From Streptomyces rimosus subsp. rimosus (GTDB lineage Bacteria > Actinomycetota > Actinomycetes > Streptomycetales > Streptomycetaceae), in contig NZ_JOCQ01000003.1 in the NCBI RefSeq assembly GCF_000720725.1, forward strand, positions 1-64,000: DNA of 64,000 nucleotides, written 5' to 3'. A program made the translations under genes and the position numbers. The notes under the pieces are model-generated. The model did not search any database and was not told where the DNA came from. It was given only the letters and a program-made list of their open reading frames with translations. Positions 34,595 to 43,365 of this stretch are shown here, in pieces (within the stretch, counting starts at the first letter, position 1; each line of letters starts with the position of its first letter).

Positions 34595-35428
34595 ATGGGC
34601 CGCCCCAATCGTGCCACGCGGGCCGCCATCACCCAGCGCCGCGCCGACGCCATCGATCTGAAGCTGGCCGGGGTGGACTGGCTGACGATCGGGCGGAAGC
34701 TGGCCGCGGACCCGGCGATCAACTCCGACCGCGTCGCCTACCCGCAGGGGTACGGCATCGACAAGTACAAGCGCGGGCTGGAGCCGCCGAGCGACAAGCG
34801 GCTGATGAGCACGCAGCGCGCCTCCGACCGGTTCATCGCCTACGTCCAGGAGCTGTGTGCCTCCAACCGCACGCGCGCCGAGCTGCGCCGCGGGCTCGGC
34901 CTGCCCGTCGACCGTTGCAACTACCTCCACCGCTACCTGGTGCCCTTCCTCGCCCCGGCCCACGGCAAGCAGGTCCCCCGCGAGCAGCGGCGCGCGTACT
35001 ACGCGGTGGCCGCCCTCATCGCGGCCCGCCCCCGAGCCGTACGCGGCGCCGAGCCGGCGGGCTGGAGCGAGGGGCGGCCGCCGGAGAACTGGTTCGCACG
35101 CGCGAACTTGGGTGCCTGCCTGGGACAGGCCGCGGCCAGCGGCGTGCTCAAGGCCCGGACGGCCGAGGACGTCCTGCACCTGATGTGCCGGCAGAGCGCC
35201 GAGAACATCCACCCCGGGCTACCGGCCCTCACCCGGCAGCTGGCCAACGGGGGCGTGGCGGTGGACTGGGCCGTGCTGCTGGAGGACCTCGCCCGCTGGG
35301 ACCGCGACCGGGACCGCATCGCCACGCGCTGGCTGGAGAGCTACTTCCGGGTCCTGCACGCCGAGAACCCGGCCAGCCTGACCGTACCGAACCCCCTCAA
35401 CGACCGCACCGAGGAGAACGAGTCATGA
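34595..35428 (+). CDS. cse2: Cse2 (CasB, Cas11) with N-terminal HTH-like domain fused in frame
   Basis: 277 residues from ATG at 34595, 7 nt after GGGAG. Residues 1-75 (GRPNRATRAAITQRRADAID, GVDWLTIGRKLAADP, YPQGYGIDKYKRG) resemble the N-terminal HTH of small phage/element DNA-binding proteins, not a Cas protein. Residues 78-270 are a full-length actinobacterial Cse2, the small subunit of type I-E Cascade (AELRRGLG, CRQSAENIHPGLPALTRQL, WDRDRDRIATRWLESYF). The junction has no stop or frameshift. It overlaps cas7e by 4 bp. I know of no standard I-E Cse2 with such an extension; in the usual operon cas8e would stand here. Confidence 0.82.
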   Translation: MGRPNRATRAAITQRRADAIDLKLAGVDWLTIGRKLAADPAINSDRVAYPQGYGIDKYKRGLEPPSDKRLMSTQRASDRFIAYVQELCASNRTRAELRRGLGLPVDRCNYLHRYLVPFLAPAHGKQVPREQRRAYYAVAALIAARPRAVRGAEPAGWSEGRPPENWFARANLGACLGQAAASGVLKARTAEDVLHLMCRQSAENIHPGLPALTRQLANGGVAVDWAVLLEDLARWDRDRDRIATRWLESYFRVLHAENPASLTVPNPLNDRTEENES

Positions 35429-36552
35429 GCCTCTACCTGGATCTCAGCGCCCTGCAGTCGGTCCCGGTCGCCAACCTCAACCGGGACGACCTGGGCTCGC
35501 CCAAGCAGGTCAGGTACGGCGACGCCCCCCGCATCCGGGTCTCCAGCCAGTCCTGGAAGCGGGTGATCCGCGACGGCGTGGAGACCGACCTCGGCGAGAA
35601 AGCGGTGCGGACCCGGATGGTGCCCGTCAAGGTCCGTCAGAAGCTGGAGGACGCGGGCTGGCCGCAGCCGCTGGCGGAGTTCGCGGGAGAGCAGGTGGTC
35701 GCCAGTGTCGGGAAGAAGGGCATCGGCACGGAAAAGGAGGGGCACACCTCCGTGCTGCTGTTCGTGCCCACAGCGGCGATCGAGGACCTGGCCGCGGTGT
35801 GCTCCGATCACCGTGCGGCGCTGGAGAAGGGCCAGACGGCCAAGAAGCCGGGACGGCTGCTGCCCGCGGAGCGGATCGAGGAAGTCCTCAAGCAGCGCAC
35901 CGCTTCCATCAGCCTGCTCGGCCGCATGCTGGCGGAGGTGCCCGGCGCCAACGTCGACGGGGCGGCGCAGGTCGCCCATGCCTTCACCACGCACGCCGCC
36001 GAGCCCCAGCGCGACTACTTCACCGCCGTCGACGACTGGACCGGCGAGACGGAAACCGGCAGCGGCCACCTGGACACCGCGGAGTTCAGCGCCGGGGTCT
36101 TCTACCGCTACGCCACCGTCAACGTCACCGACCTGGTCAAGAACCTGGAAGGCGACACCCAGGCGGCCCGCACCGTGCTGCAGTCCTTCGTCGAGCATTT
36201 CCTGTTCTCCCTGCCCCAGGCCAAGCGCAACAGCACCGCTCCGCACACCCTGCCCGACCTGGCCTACCTCGCCGTGCGCGAGCACCGTCCCATCTCGCTG
36301 GCCGCCGCCTTCGAAACCCCCGTGACCGCCGATGGCCGCGGCGGGTTCTCCCCCGCCTCGCGCACCGCGCTGGCCTCCTACGCGACGCAGATCAACCGGC
36401 TGACCGGCCAGCGCCGCCGCCGCTTCCACGGCCACACCACCATCGCCCCCAACGAGCAGCTGGCCGGGATCGGCGACGCCCACGACTCCTTCGACCAGCT
36501 CACCCAAGCCGCGGTCGACAGCGCCCTTCCCGCCACCGGGCAACCGGCATGA
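35425..36552 (+). CDS. cas7e: Cas7e (Cse4, CasC), Cascade backbone
   Basis: 375 residues from ATG at 35425. RAMP-fold backbone protein that polymerises along the crRNA in type I-E. Seen: the N-terminal LQSVPVANLNRDDLGSPKQVRYG, the RIRVSSQSWKR segment, the thumb/finger region and the VFYRYATVNVTDL core strand, then SFVEHFLFSLPQAKRNSTAPHTLPD, a strongly conserved Cas7e block. The length is normal for Streptomyces. The frame is intact and it is coupled to cse2 and cas5e by 4-bp overlaps. Confidence 0.93.
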   Translation: MSLYLDLSALQSVPVANLNRDDLGSPKQVRYGDAPRIRVSSQSWKRVIRDGVETDLGEKAVRTRMVPVKVRQKLEDAGWPQPLAEFAGEQVVASVGKKGIGTEKEGHTSVLLFVPTAAIEDLAAVCSDHRAALEKGQTAKKPGRLLPAERIEEVLKQRTASISLLGRMLAEVPGANVDGAAQVAHAFTTHAAEPQRDYFTAVDDWTGETETGSGHLDTAEFSAGVFYRYATVNVTDLVKNLEGDTQAARTVLQSFVEHFLFSLPQAKRNSTAPHTLPDLAYLAVREHRPISLAAAFETPVTADGRGGFSPASRTALASYATQINRLTGQRRRRFHGHTTIAPNEQLAGIGDAHDSFDQLTQAAVDSALPATGQPA

Positions 36553-37322
36553 GCGCACTGATCCTGCGCCTGGCCGGACCGCTACAGTCCTGGGGAGAAC
36601 GCTCCGCGTTCGCCCCAGTGCGCGACACGGCGCCGTTTCCCACCCGCTCCGCCCTGACCGGGATGCTCGCCGCCGCCGAAGGCATCAGCCGCGACGACAC
36701 CGGCGCCCTGCACCGCTACCGGCCGCTGCGGTTCACCATCCGCATCGACCGGCCCGGCACCCCGCTGATCGACTACCACACCGCCGGCGGCGGCCGGCCC
36801 ACCTCCCGTACGGCGGCCACCAGCGGCGGCAGCAACAAGGGCGCCGCCGTCATCACCCGCCGCCACTACCTGGCCGACGCGGTGTTCGTCGTCGCGGTCT
36901 CCGGACCCGACCCCACCATCGACCGCCTGGCCCGCGCCCTGCGCCGCCCCTGCTGGGCCCCCTACCTCGGCCGCCGCTCCTGCGTGCCCGACGAGCCGCT
37001 CCTGCTGCACGCCCACGCCGCCGACCCCGAGACGGAACTGCGCACCCGCGTCCCGCTCAGCCGCACCACCCAGCCGGAAAGCCCCGACACCACCACCCTC
37101 GCCGTCCCGTTCCTCTACGAACACCCGCCCACCAACGGACAGCCCGGCACAGGCTCCGACATTGTCAGCGTCAACGACATCCCGCTCAGCTTCTCCCCCC
37201 AGGCCCGCGCCTACGGCTCACGCACCCTGCACCGCAGCACCGAACAGCTCCCCGCCGCCCTCGCCGGCCCCCAGCACACCCTGCTCCCCCGACTGATCGA
37301 CTACGCCCGGGACCACGCATGA
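36549..37322 (+). CDS. cas5e: Cas5e (CasD)
   Basis: 257 residues from ATG at 36549. Cas5 caps the 5' handle of crRNA in Cascade. Seen: the N-terminal RAMP motif LILRLAGPLQSWGERSAF, TAPFPTRSALTGMLAAAEGI, the YHTAGGG loop, ITRRHYLADAVFVVAVSG and the PYLGRRSCVPDEPL block typical of I-E Cas5. Intact, and coupled to both neighbours. Confidence 0.93.
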   Translation: MSALILRLAGPLQSWGERSAFAPVRDTAPFPTRSALTGMLAAAEGISRDDTGALHRYRPLRFTIRIDRPGTPLIDYHTAGGGRPTSRTAATSGGSNKGAAVITRRHYLADAVFVVAVSGPDPTIDRLARALRRPCWAPYLGRRSCVPDEPLLLHAHAADPETELRTRVPLSRTTQPESPDTTTLAVPFLYEHPPTNGQPGTGSDIVSVNDIPLSFSPQARAYGSRTLHRSTEQLPAALAGPQHTLLPRLIDYARDHA

Positions 37323-37969
37323 CCGACCACCCCCTGCTCGCGCGCATCCGGCTCAACCCGCACAGCCGCGACGTCCAGCGCGACCTGCGCGACGCCACCG
37401 AAATGCACCGCACCGCCATGCGCCTGGTCCCGGACCACCTCGGCCAAAGCGCCCGCCAGCAGGCCGGCCTCCTCTACCGCATCGACGAAACCGACACCGC
37501 CAGCACCCTGCTCGTCCAGGCCCGCCACCTCGACCTCACCCGCCTCCACAACGGCTACGGACACGGCGAGGTCAAAAGCCTCGCCCCCATGTTCCAGGCG
37601 CTGCGCGAAGGCCTCACCGTCCGCTACCGCATCGTCGTCAACCCCTCCAAACGCGAACTCCTGCCGAAATCCGCCGGCAGCAAACGCGGCCGCATCATCC
37701 CCCTCACCGGAGCCGACGCCGACCAGTGGTGGACCCGCCGCGCCGCCGACGCCGGCCTCCACCTGAACACCCTCACCCCCACCCCGCTGCAGCCCGTGCG
37801 CCCACACGGCAAAGACGCGTCCTCCATGCGCCACAGCCTCCTGCGCTACGACGGCACCGCCACCATCACCAACCCCACCGCCCTCACCCACGCCCTCACC
37901 ACCGGCATCGGCCGAGCCAAACCCTACGGCGCCGGCCTCCTCAGCCTCGCCCCCGCCACCACCCGATGA
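37319..37969 (+). CDS. cas6e: Cas6e (CasE), crRNA-processing endoribonuclease
   Basis: 216 residues from ATG at 37319. It cuts the precursor crRNA in each repeat and stays bound to the 3' hairpin. Two ferredoxin-like domains are present; the catalytic His30 (EMHRTAM) is in the expected place, and the C-terminal Gly-rich loop (GIGRAKPYGAGLLSLAP) is intact. It should therefore be able to process the short array that begins 9 bp after its stop. Confidence 0.93.
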   Translation: MTDHPLLARIRLNPHSRDVQRDLRDATEMHRTAMRLVPDHLGQSARQQAGLLYRIDETDTASTLLVQARHLDLTRLHNGYGHGEVKSLAPMFQALREGLTVRYRIVVNPSKRELLPKSAGSKRGRIIPLTGADADQWWTRRAADAGLHLNTLTPTPLQPVRPHGKDASSMRHSLLRYDGTATITNPTALTHALTTGIGRAKPYGAGLLSLAPATTR

Positions 37970-37977
37970 ACACGCCC

Positions 37978-38127
37978 GACCCTCCCCGCAGCGCGGGGGT
38001 GTTCCGTAGGTTCGGTCGCCGTGGCCCGTGCACGAGGCGTCCTCCCCGCAGGGGCGGGGGTGCTTCGATCGTGGAGGAGGCGGGGGAGGTTGCCCAGGCG
38101 TCTTCCCCGCAGGCGCGGGTGTCCCGG
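37978..38127 (+). CRISPR. short, decaying type I-E CRISPR array (3 repeats, 2 spacers)
   Basis: Repeats of 29 nt lie at 37978-38006 and 38039-38067, with a degenerate third from 38100. The common core is CCTCCCCGCA plus GCGGGGGTG, the usual Streptomyces I-E repeat style with a CCCCGC/GCGGGG hairpin. Both spacers (38007-38038 and 38068-38099) are exactly 32 nt, the type I-E value. The repeats differ from each other, as in arrays that no longer grow. No further units follow to 38383. No cas1/cas2 is in the window. Confidence 0.88.
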
Positions 38128-38383
38128 CCGCGAGAACGGCGTTTCGGCTGACGTCAGGGATCTCGCCAGACGCCCTCTGGCGTGACAGTGACCGGAACTC
38201 ACCCCAGGCGCGATGCTGTAGGGGCTACGCGATCCCCGAGCGCCTTCCCCTCATCACCCGAGCGGAGGAAAGCAGCGGTCTCGGGCACACCGACGAGCGA
38301 AACCCGCGCAGCTTAGGAGGGCCTAACGGACACATGAGGTATCGCACAATCCAGCACCAACCAGGGTCGTACGTCAGCGCAGC

Positions 38384-38845
38384 TCAGAGCCCAAGGTCCC
38401 AGCCATATTTGCTGCTGATGCGGCCGGTGGCGATGTGGCGGAGCGCGGCGGCATGGTAGGGGACGGTCTACTCAGGGATGCCGTCGAAAGGAAACCAGGA
38501 CAGGCCGCCGCATCTGTCGGGTTCGGCGTTGTACGGTTCGCCGTCCCAGGAGTGGGCGCGGTAGAAGATGCCGAAGCGGGGGTCTTCTCCAGGAGCGCGG
38601 TGGTCGATGACGTGGGCGAGTTCGAGGTGGTCCGGATCGACGCGTACGCCGATCTCTTCCCATCCCTCGCGGACGGTGCCGTGGTCGGTGGGTTCGTCTG
38701 CTTCGAGGTGGCCGGAGGGAACCTGCCATTGCCCGGAGGCGTATCCGCCTTGGCGCAGGCTGAGCAGGACCCGGCTGTCGCGGATCAGCAGGAGGTGGAC
38801 GTCAATGATCCGACGGTGTCGCTGGACGCTGTGGGACGCGGTCAT
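38384..38845 (-). pseudogene. NUDIX hydrolase interrupted by an amber stop
   Basis: From ATG at 38845 (MTASHSVQRHRR) the frame contains the complete Nudix box, GHLEADEPTDHGTVREGWEE (G-x5-E-x7-R-E-x2-E-E), then TAG at codon 126 (38468-38470). It continues in frame with the normal ending (PYHAAALRHIATGRISSKYG) to TGA at 38384. The catalytic part is before the stop, so a truncated protein lacking 27 residues might still fold, but the last helix is lost. CAG to TAG would explain it. Confidence 0.88.
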
Positions 38846-38894
38846 GGCGGTGACGTTTCTCGTGAGTCCAGTGATGTGGGCATACGGCGTGCGA

Positions 38895-39442
38895 CTACTG
38901 CGTGTTCATACGGGCCTGCCATTCGTCCTTGAGGATCGCGTACGTGATGGAGTCCCGCGACGCTTCCCGGACGTAGACGTGCCCTCGGATGCGCCCCTCT
39001 TCGACCATGCCAGCCGCGAGAAGGGTTTTGGCGGATGCTTCGTTGCGCGGGGCCCGTGCGGCCCATACGCGGTGAAGGCGAGGTCGAGGGTCAGCCGTAC
39101 GGTCTCCTGGCCGTATCCGACGCCCCAGGCATCGGGCCGCAGGGCGAAGCCCATGGTGGCGGCCTTCTGCTGGTGGGGGTCGGTGGCCAGGCGGGTGACG
39201 CTGATGAGGTTGCCGTCGTCCCCCTGCGTGACGACGGCGAGTACGTACTCGTGGCGCGGGGTGGCGGTGGCCGCGGCGATGCCGCGGGCGACGATTCCAC
39301 CGACCTCGTCGCGCGTGCGCGGGGTGAAGCTGAGGTGTTCGGTGGCCGCCGGGCTCCCGTAGATGGCGTGCACGGTGTCCACGTCGTCGATGGTCAGCTC
39401 GCGCAGTGCGAGGCGGGTGCTGTGGCGGGTGACCGGGTACAT
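38895..39442 (-). pseudogene. GNAT acetyltransferase with frameshift
   Basis: From ATG at 39442 the frame has the GNAT start (LALRELTIDDVDTVHAIYG) and DAWGVGYGQETVRLTLDLAF. At about 39075-39085 the frame changes: the expected continuation LHRVWAARAPRNEASAKTLL, GMVEEGRIRGHVYV and the end at 38895 lies in another frame. A small deletion near the Leu-Asp-Leu-Ala-Phe codons explains it, since some 5 residues of the usual linker are also missing. RimJ/RimL-like acetylation of an N-terminus or antibiotic amine would be the ancestral role. Confidence 0.82.
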
Positions 39443-39536
39443 GACCGCGGATGTTATAGGCCAGGCACCTGGCGCAGCAGTGCCCAGAGCCCGCAGAAGA
39501 TGGCGGTGCCGCACCCGCGGAGGGCACGATCTGTCC

Positions 39537-40592
39537 ATGCGCATTCTCATCATGGGCGGGACGTGGTTTCTGGGCCGAGCTGTTGCCGAGGAGGCGCTGC
39601 GGCGCGGGTGGGAGGTGAGCACCTTCAACCGCGGGCGCTCGGGCCCAGACGTGCCTGGAGTGCAAGCGGTGCACGGTGACCGGACAGATCCGGAAGATCT
39701 GTCGGCCTTGGCGTCGTACGGACCGTGGGATGCAGTGGTGGACACGTCGTCCTCTGCGCTGCCGCCGCGCGATGTCCTGGCCGGCGCCCGCGCCTTGCGC
39801 GCGGTGGCCGAGCGATACGTGTACGTCTCCACGGTCAACGCCTACCGCGGGTGGCCCAGTGATCCGCTGACGGAGGCATCGGAACTGCTGGACGGGCCGC
39901 CGGATGCGGATGCCGAGTACGGGCGGCTGCCCGAGGGCTGGGACGGCCCGGACTGGTACTACGGGCGGCAGAAGGCTGGGGCCGAGCGGGCGGTGCTGGA
40001 GGTGTTCGGGGAGAAGCGGTCGGTGCTGCTGCGGCCGGGTGTCATTTTGGGGCCGGGTGAGTACGTGGGGCGCCTGCCGTGGTGGCTGCACCGGGCTGAG
40101 CGGGGCGGGCGCATCCTGGCGCCGGGAGACCCGGCCAAGAGCATTCAGCCGGTGGATGTGCGCGATGTCGCGGTGTTCGCCTTGGATCAGGGTGCGGCGT
40201 CGGTGGGCGGGGCGTACAACGTGGTGGCGCCGGTCGGCCGCGAGACGATGGGCAGTTTCCTGGAGGCGTGCCTTGAGGTGACCGGGCGTCGCGGCAAGCT
40301 GTCCTGGGTGCCGGATGCCTTCCTGCTCGAAGCGGACGTGGAGCAGTGGACGGAGCTCCCGTTGTGGCGGACGCATGTCGGGGTGTGGAACATCGACTCG
40401 CAGCGGGCGCGGGCGGCCGGACTGGTGTGCCGGCCGCTGGCGGAGACGGTGGAGGCGACGTGGCGGTGGCTGCGCGACGGCGGTGTTCCGGTGACGCACT
40501 CGCGGGCCGGCGAGCACGGCCTTGATGCGGGTAGAGAGCAGCGGCTGCTGGCGGCGTTTGATGGCCGGACCGTGTCAGGTATCGAGGGCTAG
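39537..40592 (+). CDS. NAD-dependent epimerase/dehydratase family protein (atypical SDR)
   Basis: 351 residues from ATG at 39537. Nucleotide-binding loop MGGTWFLGRAVA at the start, FNRGRSG after strand 2, D-R-T-D near residue 46, STVNAYRGW and the YGRQK catalytic Tyr/Lys pair near residue 143. This is the reductase-like SDR group often annotated as isoflavone-reductase-like. Substrate unknown. Its end overlaps the convergent XRE gene by 18 bp. Intact, unlike both neighbours. Confidence 0.85.
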   Translation: MRILIMGGTWFLGRAVAEEALRRGWEVSTFNRGRSGPDVPGVQAVHGDRTDPEDLSALASYGPWDAVVDTSSSALPPRDVLAGARALRAVAERYVYVSTVNAYRGWPSDPLTEASELLDGPPDADAEYGRLPEGWDGPDWYYGRQKAGAERAVLEVFGEKRSVLLRPGVILGPGEYVGRLPWWLHRAERGGRILAPGDPAKSIQPVDVRDVAVFALDQGAASVGGAYNVVAPVGRETMGSFLEACLEVTGRRGKLSWVPDAFLLEADVEQWTELPLWRTHVGVWNIDSQRARAAGLVCRPLAETVEATWRWLRDGGVPVTHSRAGEHGLDAGREQRLLAAFDGRTVSGIEG

Positions 40593-41865
40593 GTGCGCTG
40601 ATCCGCCCAGGTTTCGTGAGACGGACACGGCCGTGAATTCCTCGATCCGTTCGCCGAGGTCGGCGGCCTGGGCGGCGGTGCGGAAGTCCGGGTGGGTGAG
40701 CTGGGCGCGGGCGGACGCGAGGCGTTCGAGGACGCCGGCGCCGCGCCAGTCGCGGGGGACATCGAAGACCGGCTCCAGCGCCTCGCAGGCTCCGTCGAGC
40801 TCACGGCGCAGGAGGCGGGCGCGGGCCAGGTCGGTGGCGGCTTGGGAGGAGATGAGCAGCGGGCGGGGGCCGTCGGTGCGCTCGTCGAGCAGGTGCAGGG
40901 CGGGTGGCGTTGCTCATGGCGAGGCGTTCGGGGGTGAAGCCGAATTCGCCGCCGATGTCGTCGTGCAGCTCGTCGCGGTCCGTGTGGTGGATGTCGAGGG
41001 AGGCTTGTGTGGCGCGGACGGCTTGTTCGCGGTCGCCGAGGTGGGCGTGGGTGCGGGCTTCGATGACGGCGAGGCGGGAGCGGGCGGTGGCGCCGAGGCC
41101 GCCGAAGTCTTGGGCGGTGCGTACGAGGTTGAGGGCGGCGGCGGGGCGTCCGCTCCAGTAGGCGAGGAAGGCAAGGGCGCCGTGGGCGTACGCCTGGAGC
41201 GGGCCGTGCTCGATGATCTGGCCGTAGAGGGCAGCCGTGCGGGAGTGCTGGACTGCGGGTTGCAGAGCACCGAGGTCGAAGCAGACGGCGGAGAGCATGG
41301 CGGCGGCCTGGCCGGCGGTGAGGTAGAGGTGTTCGCGCTGGCGGGGCACTTGTGTGCGGTCGAGTTTGTCCTGGGCGTCGAGCAGGAGTTCCTTGGCCTT
41401 GCGGTGGACCTCGGGCGGGGAAGTGCTGTTATAAGTCCGGGCGAGGTCGAGGATGGCGTCGTGGAGCCGGTCGAGGGATATGTCCGGCACGGTGAGGGAG
41501 GCGGCGTCCTCCGCGTGGGCGGCAGCGTCACGAGCGGTCATGTCGAGTTCGCTCTCTTCGATCGTGGATACGGCCAGGGGCTGACAGGATGCTTCGGGCG
41601 CCGGTTGGAATAAGGCCCGCGCCGGGTGCCCGTACATGTGCTCCAAGACCAGCGGCGCGGGATGTTGCGGCAGGGTCTGCACCTTTCCCGATGTCCAGCG
41701 CCGGAAGGTGATTTCGGAGACGGTGGCCGTAGCGATTCTGCGGTCCCGTCGTACGGCTGCGACTTCCCGCGCTGCCTGCTGATAGTCATGCGCGAACATC
41801 TCGTAGGTCTGGTGAGCCTCGTCCACCAGGCGCTTGAGCAAGGTGGAAGCAGGTTGGGCGGCCAC
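40575..41865 (-). pseudogene. regulator with TPR-like repeats, +1 frameshift
   Basis: From GTG at 41865 (after AAAGGAG) the protein has an N-terminal DNA-binding-like region (YQQAAREVAAVRRDRRIATATVSEITFRRW) and TPR-like helices (PAVQHSRTAALYGQIIEHG, AALNLVRTAQDFGG) to SNAT. There an extra C in the ACCC run near 40905-40908 shifts the frame. The proper continuation (ALHLLDERTDGPRPLL onwards, ending ISRNLGG-like SVSRNLGGSAHLALDT) reads through to TGA at 40575-40577 in the other frame. One base restores a 429-residue protein. Confidence 0.82.
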
Positions 41866-42436
41866 GCACACTCCTTTCGGCTCGACGGGGCACACAGCCA
41901 GCCGTCGTCCACGTCACTTTTCCCTACTGCCCTGCGGACGCAACACGTTGGCGCCTGGTGATACCCAGGTGACAGCGCCGTGCGTCGAGTGGGCTTCGGT
42001 GATCGCAGAAGTGATACCCCCGTGAAATGGCGGTGTTGACGCCTAGGCGGGACTCTGGCTACCCGCTCGGCTCGCCATCACCGCAGGTGGTACCCGTGCA
42101 GCCGCGGCTGCAGGCACTCACGGCAGCAACGGCTTCAGCGCGCGGAGCGGGCCCCGCGGCACCTCAACACCTGCCGCCCCCTGTAGTCGCACCGCGTACG
42201 CGTTGAAGGCCCCCGGGTTTTCGGCGCTCTGCACGATGCAGCCAACGAAAGGCATTGACGATGTCTCCCGTTCCGGCGTGTCGCTCCCCCGCTGTTGCTC
42301 CTCGAAGACCGCCTCAGCTCCCACCGCTAAGCCGCTTCTCACCTCGTCGGGCAACACTGCCCGACCGCACCATGGAGCGCAGTTGATGCCCCCTACGTGC
42401 TCAACGACACCGAAGCCCACGCCCGATGGGCGGGTG
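41866..42436. other. intergenic region, no gene supported
   Basis: 571 bp. Near 41955-42030 it contains GTGATACCC-like direct repeats (GGTGATACCCAGGTGACAG and AAGTGATACCCCC), which may be operator or promoter elements for one of the flanking genes. The plus-strand frame before 42434 is open but low complexity. Confidence 0.4.
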
Positions 42437-43081
42437 ATGAGCGACGAGATACACCTTGCGTTCACCCGCTCGCATCCCCCCTGGGGCGTCGACGAGTTAC
42501 GGCGCGCTGCTGCCTGCCTGAAGGCCGGGCGCGGCGCCGACATCATCGCCGCCGCGGCCCTGGCGTCCGATGCGGTGTTGATGAAGGACGCGCCGCTGCT
42601 GGAGGGCGCCGAGGTACACCGCCGCATCGCCGGGCTGAAGAAGCACCTCCAGGACGTGACAGCCCTTCTGAGTGACCAGGCCGCTGAAGACTCTTCACAT
42701 GTGCTGCGGCTGCTGCTCGCCCGTGCACGGCACGTCCAGCAGGAGACGCCGCCCAGCCCGCTGGGCCCGACGCTTCACATGGTGCACCTGGCGGAAGTGC
42801 TCCAGCAGCAGGTGCGCTACCTGCGGGCGGGGCCCGACGCCTTGAACCGCTGCCCGGCCCCGCCGCCTGCTGCCGTCACCGCACGCCTGCCCCGGCACCG
42901 CACCGGGCCGGTCAACCCCCGGCCACCGGCCCCGGCCACCACCCGCCACCGGCGTGCAGGGTGTGCGCGCCGTGCCGCCGGGGTGTTGCGGCGGCACCCG
43001 GGCGCGGCTGTGCTGACGGCCGTGGTGTGCCTGCCGTCCCTGTACGGCCTCGGCGAGCTGGTCACCGTCCTGCGCGCCTGA
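42437..43081 (+). CDS. hypothetical protein with C-terminal membrane helix
   Basis: 214 residues from ATG at 42437 (GTG 42434 equally possible). A helical N-terminal half (RRAAACLKAGRGADIIAAAALASDAVLM, EVHRRIAGLKKHLQDVTALL) is followed by a Pro/Arg-rich linker and one hydrophobic helix at the C-terminus (AAVLTAVVCLPSLYGLGELV): a tail-anchored arrangement. Function unknown. Confidence 0.65.
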   Translation: MSDEIHLAFTRSHPPWGVDELRRAAACLKAGRGADIIAAAALASDAVLMKDAPLLEGAEVHRRIAGLKKHLQDVTALLSDQAAEDSSHVLRLLLARARHVQQETPPSPLGPTLHMVHLAEVLQQQVRYLRAGPDALNRCPAPPPAAVTARLPRHRTGPVNPRPPAPATTRHRRAGCARRAAGVLRRHPGAAVLTAVVCLPSLYGLGELVTVLRA

Positions 43082-43099
43082 CCGGCCGTCCTGATGCCG

Positions 43100-43146
43100 C
43101 CCCTTCGCCGGGCCCCGTGGTCCATGCCTGCCCCCCGGCGAAGGGG
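43100..43146 (+). terminator. 13-bp hairpin between two genes
   Basis: CCCCTTCGCCGGG (43100-43112) pairs exactly with 43134-43146 across a 21-nt loop. There is no T tract. It may attenuate transcription into the downstream operon. Confidence 0.6.
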
Positions 43147-43182
43147 CCCGCCCCTTCCCGCTCACTCGCCTCGAAAGAAGCC

Positions 43183-43365
43183 ATGACCTCCCACTCCCCC
43201 GTGCCACCGTGGCCGGCGCGCCGCCCGGGCCCGGCCCCGCAGTACCTCGGGCGGGTGCGTATAGAGCGCACTCCCGCCGGGACGATCACCGTGCCGCTCT
43301 ACGCCAGCGCGCCTCTGCCGTCCGCCGCCCCTGAGCCCCATCACGCTCCGGGGGGCGCGGCATGA
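43183..43365 (+). CDS. small Pro-rich protein
   Basis: 60 residues from ATG at 43183 after GAAAGAAG. Short beta segment (YLGRVRIERTPAGTITVPLY) between Pro-rich ends. It overlaps the metallopeptidase start by 4 bp. Function unknown. Confidence 0.55.
   Translation: MTSHSPVPPWPARRPGPAPQYLGRVRIERTPAGTITVPLYASAPLPSAAPEPHHAPGGAA

Noticed and set aside
38128..38383. Longer CRISPR array
   Set aside because: No further 29-nt unit or 61-bp periodicity after the third, degenerate repeat.
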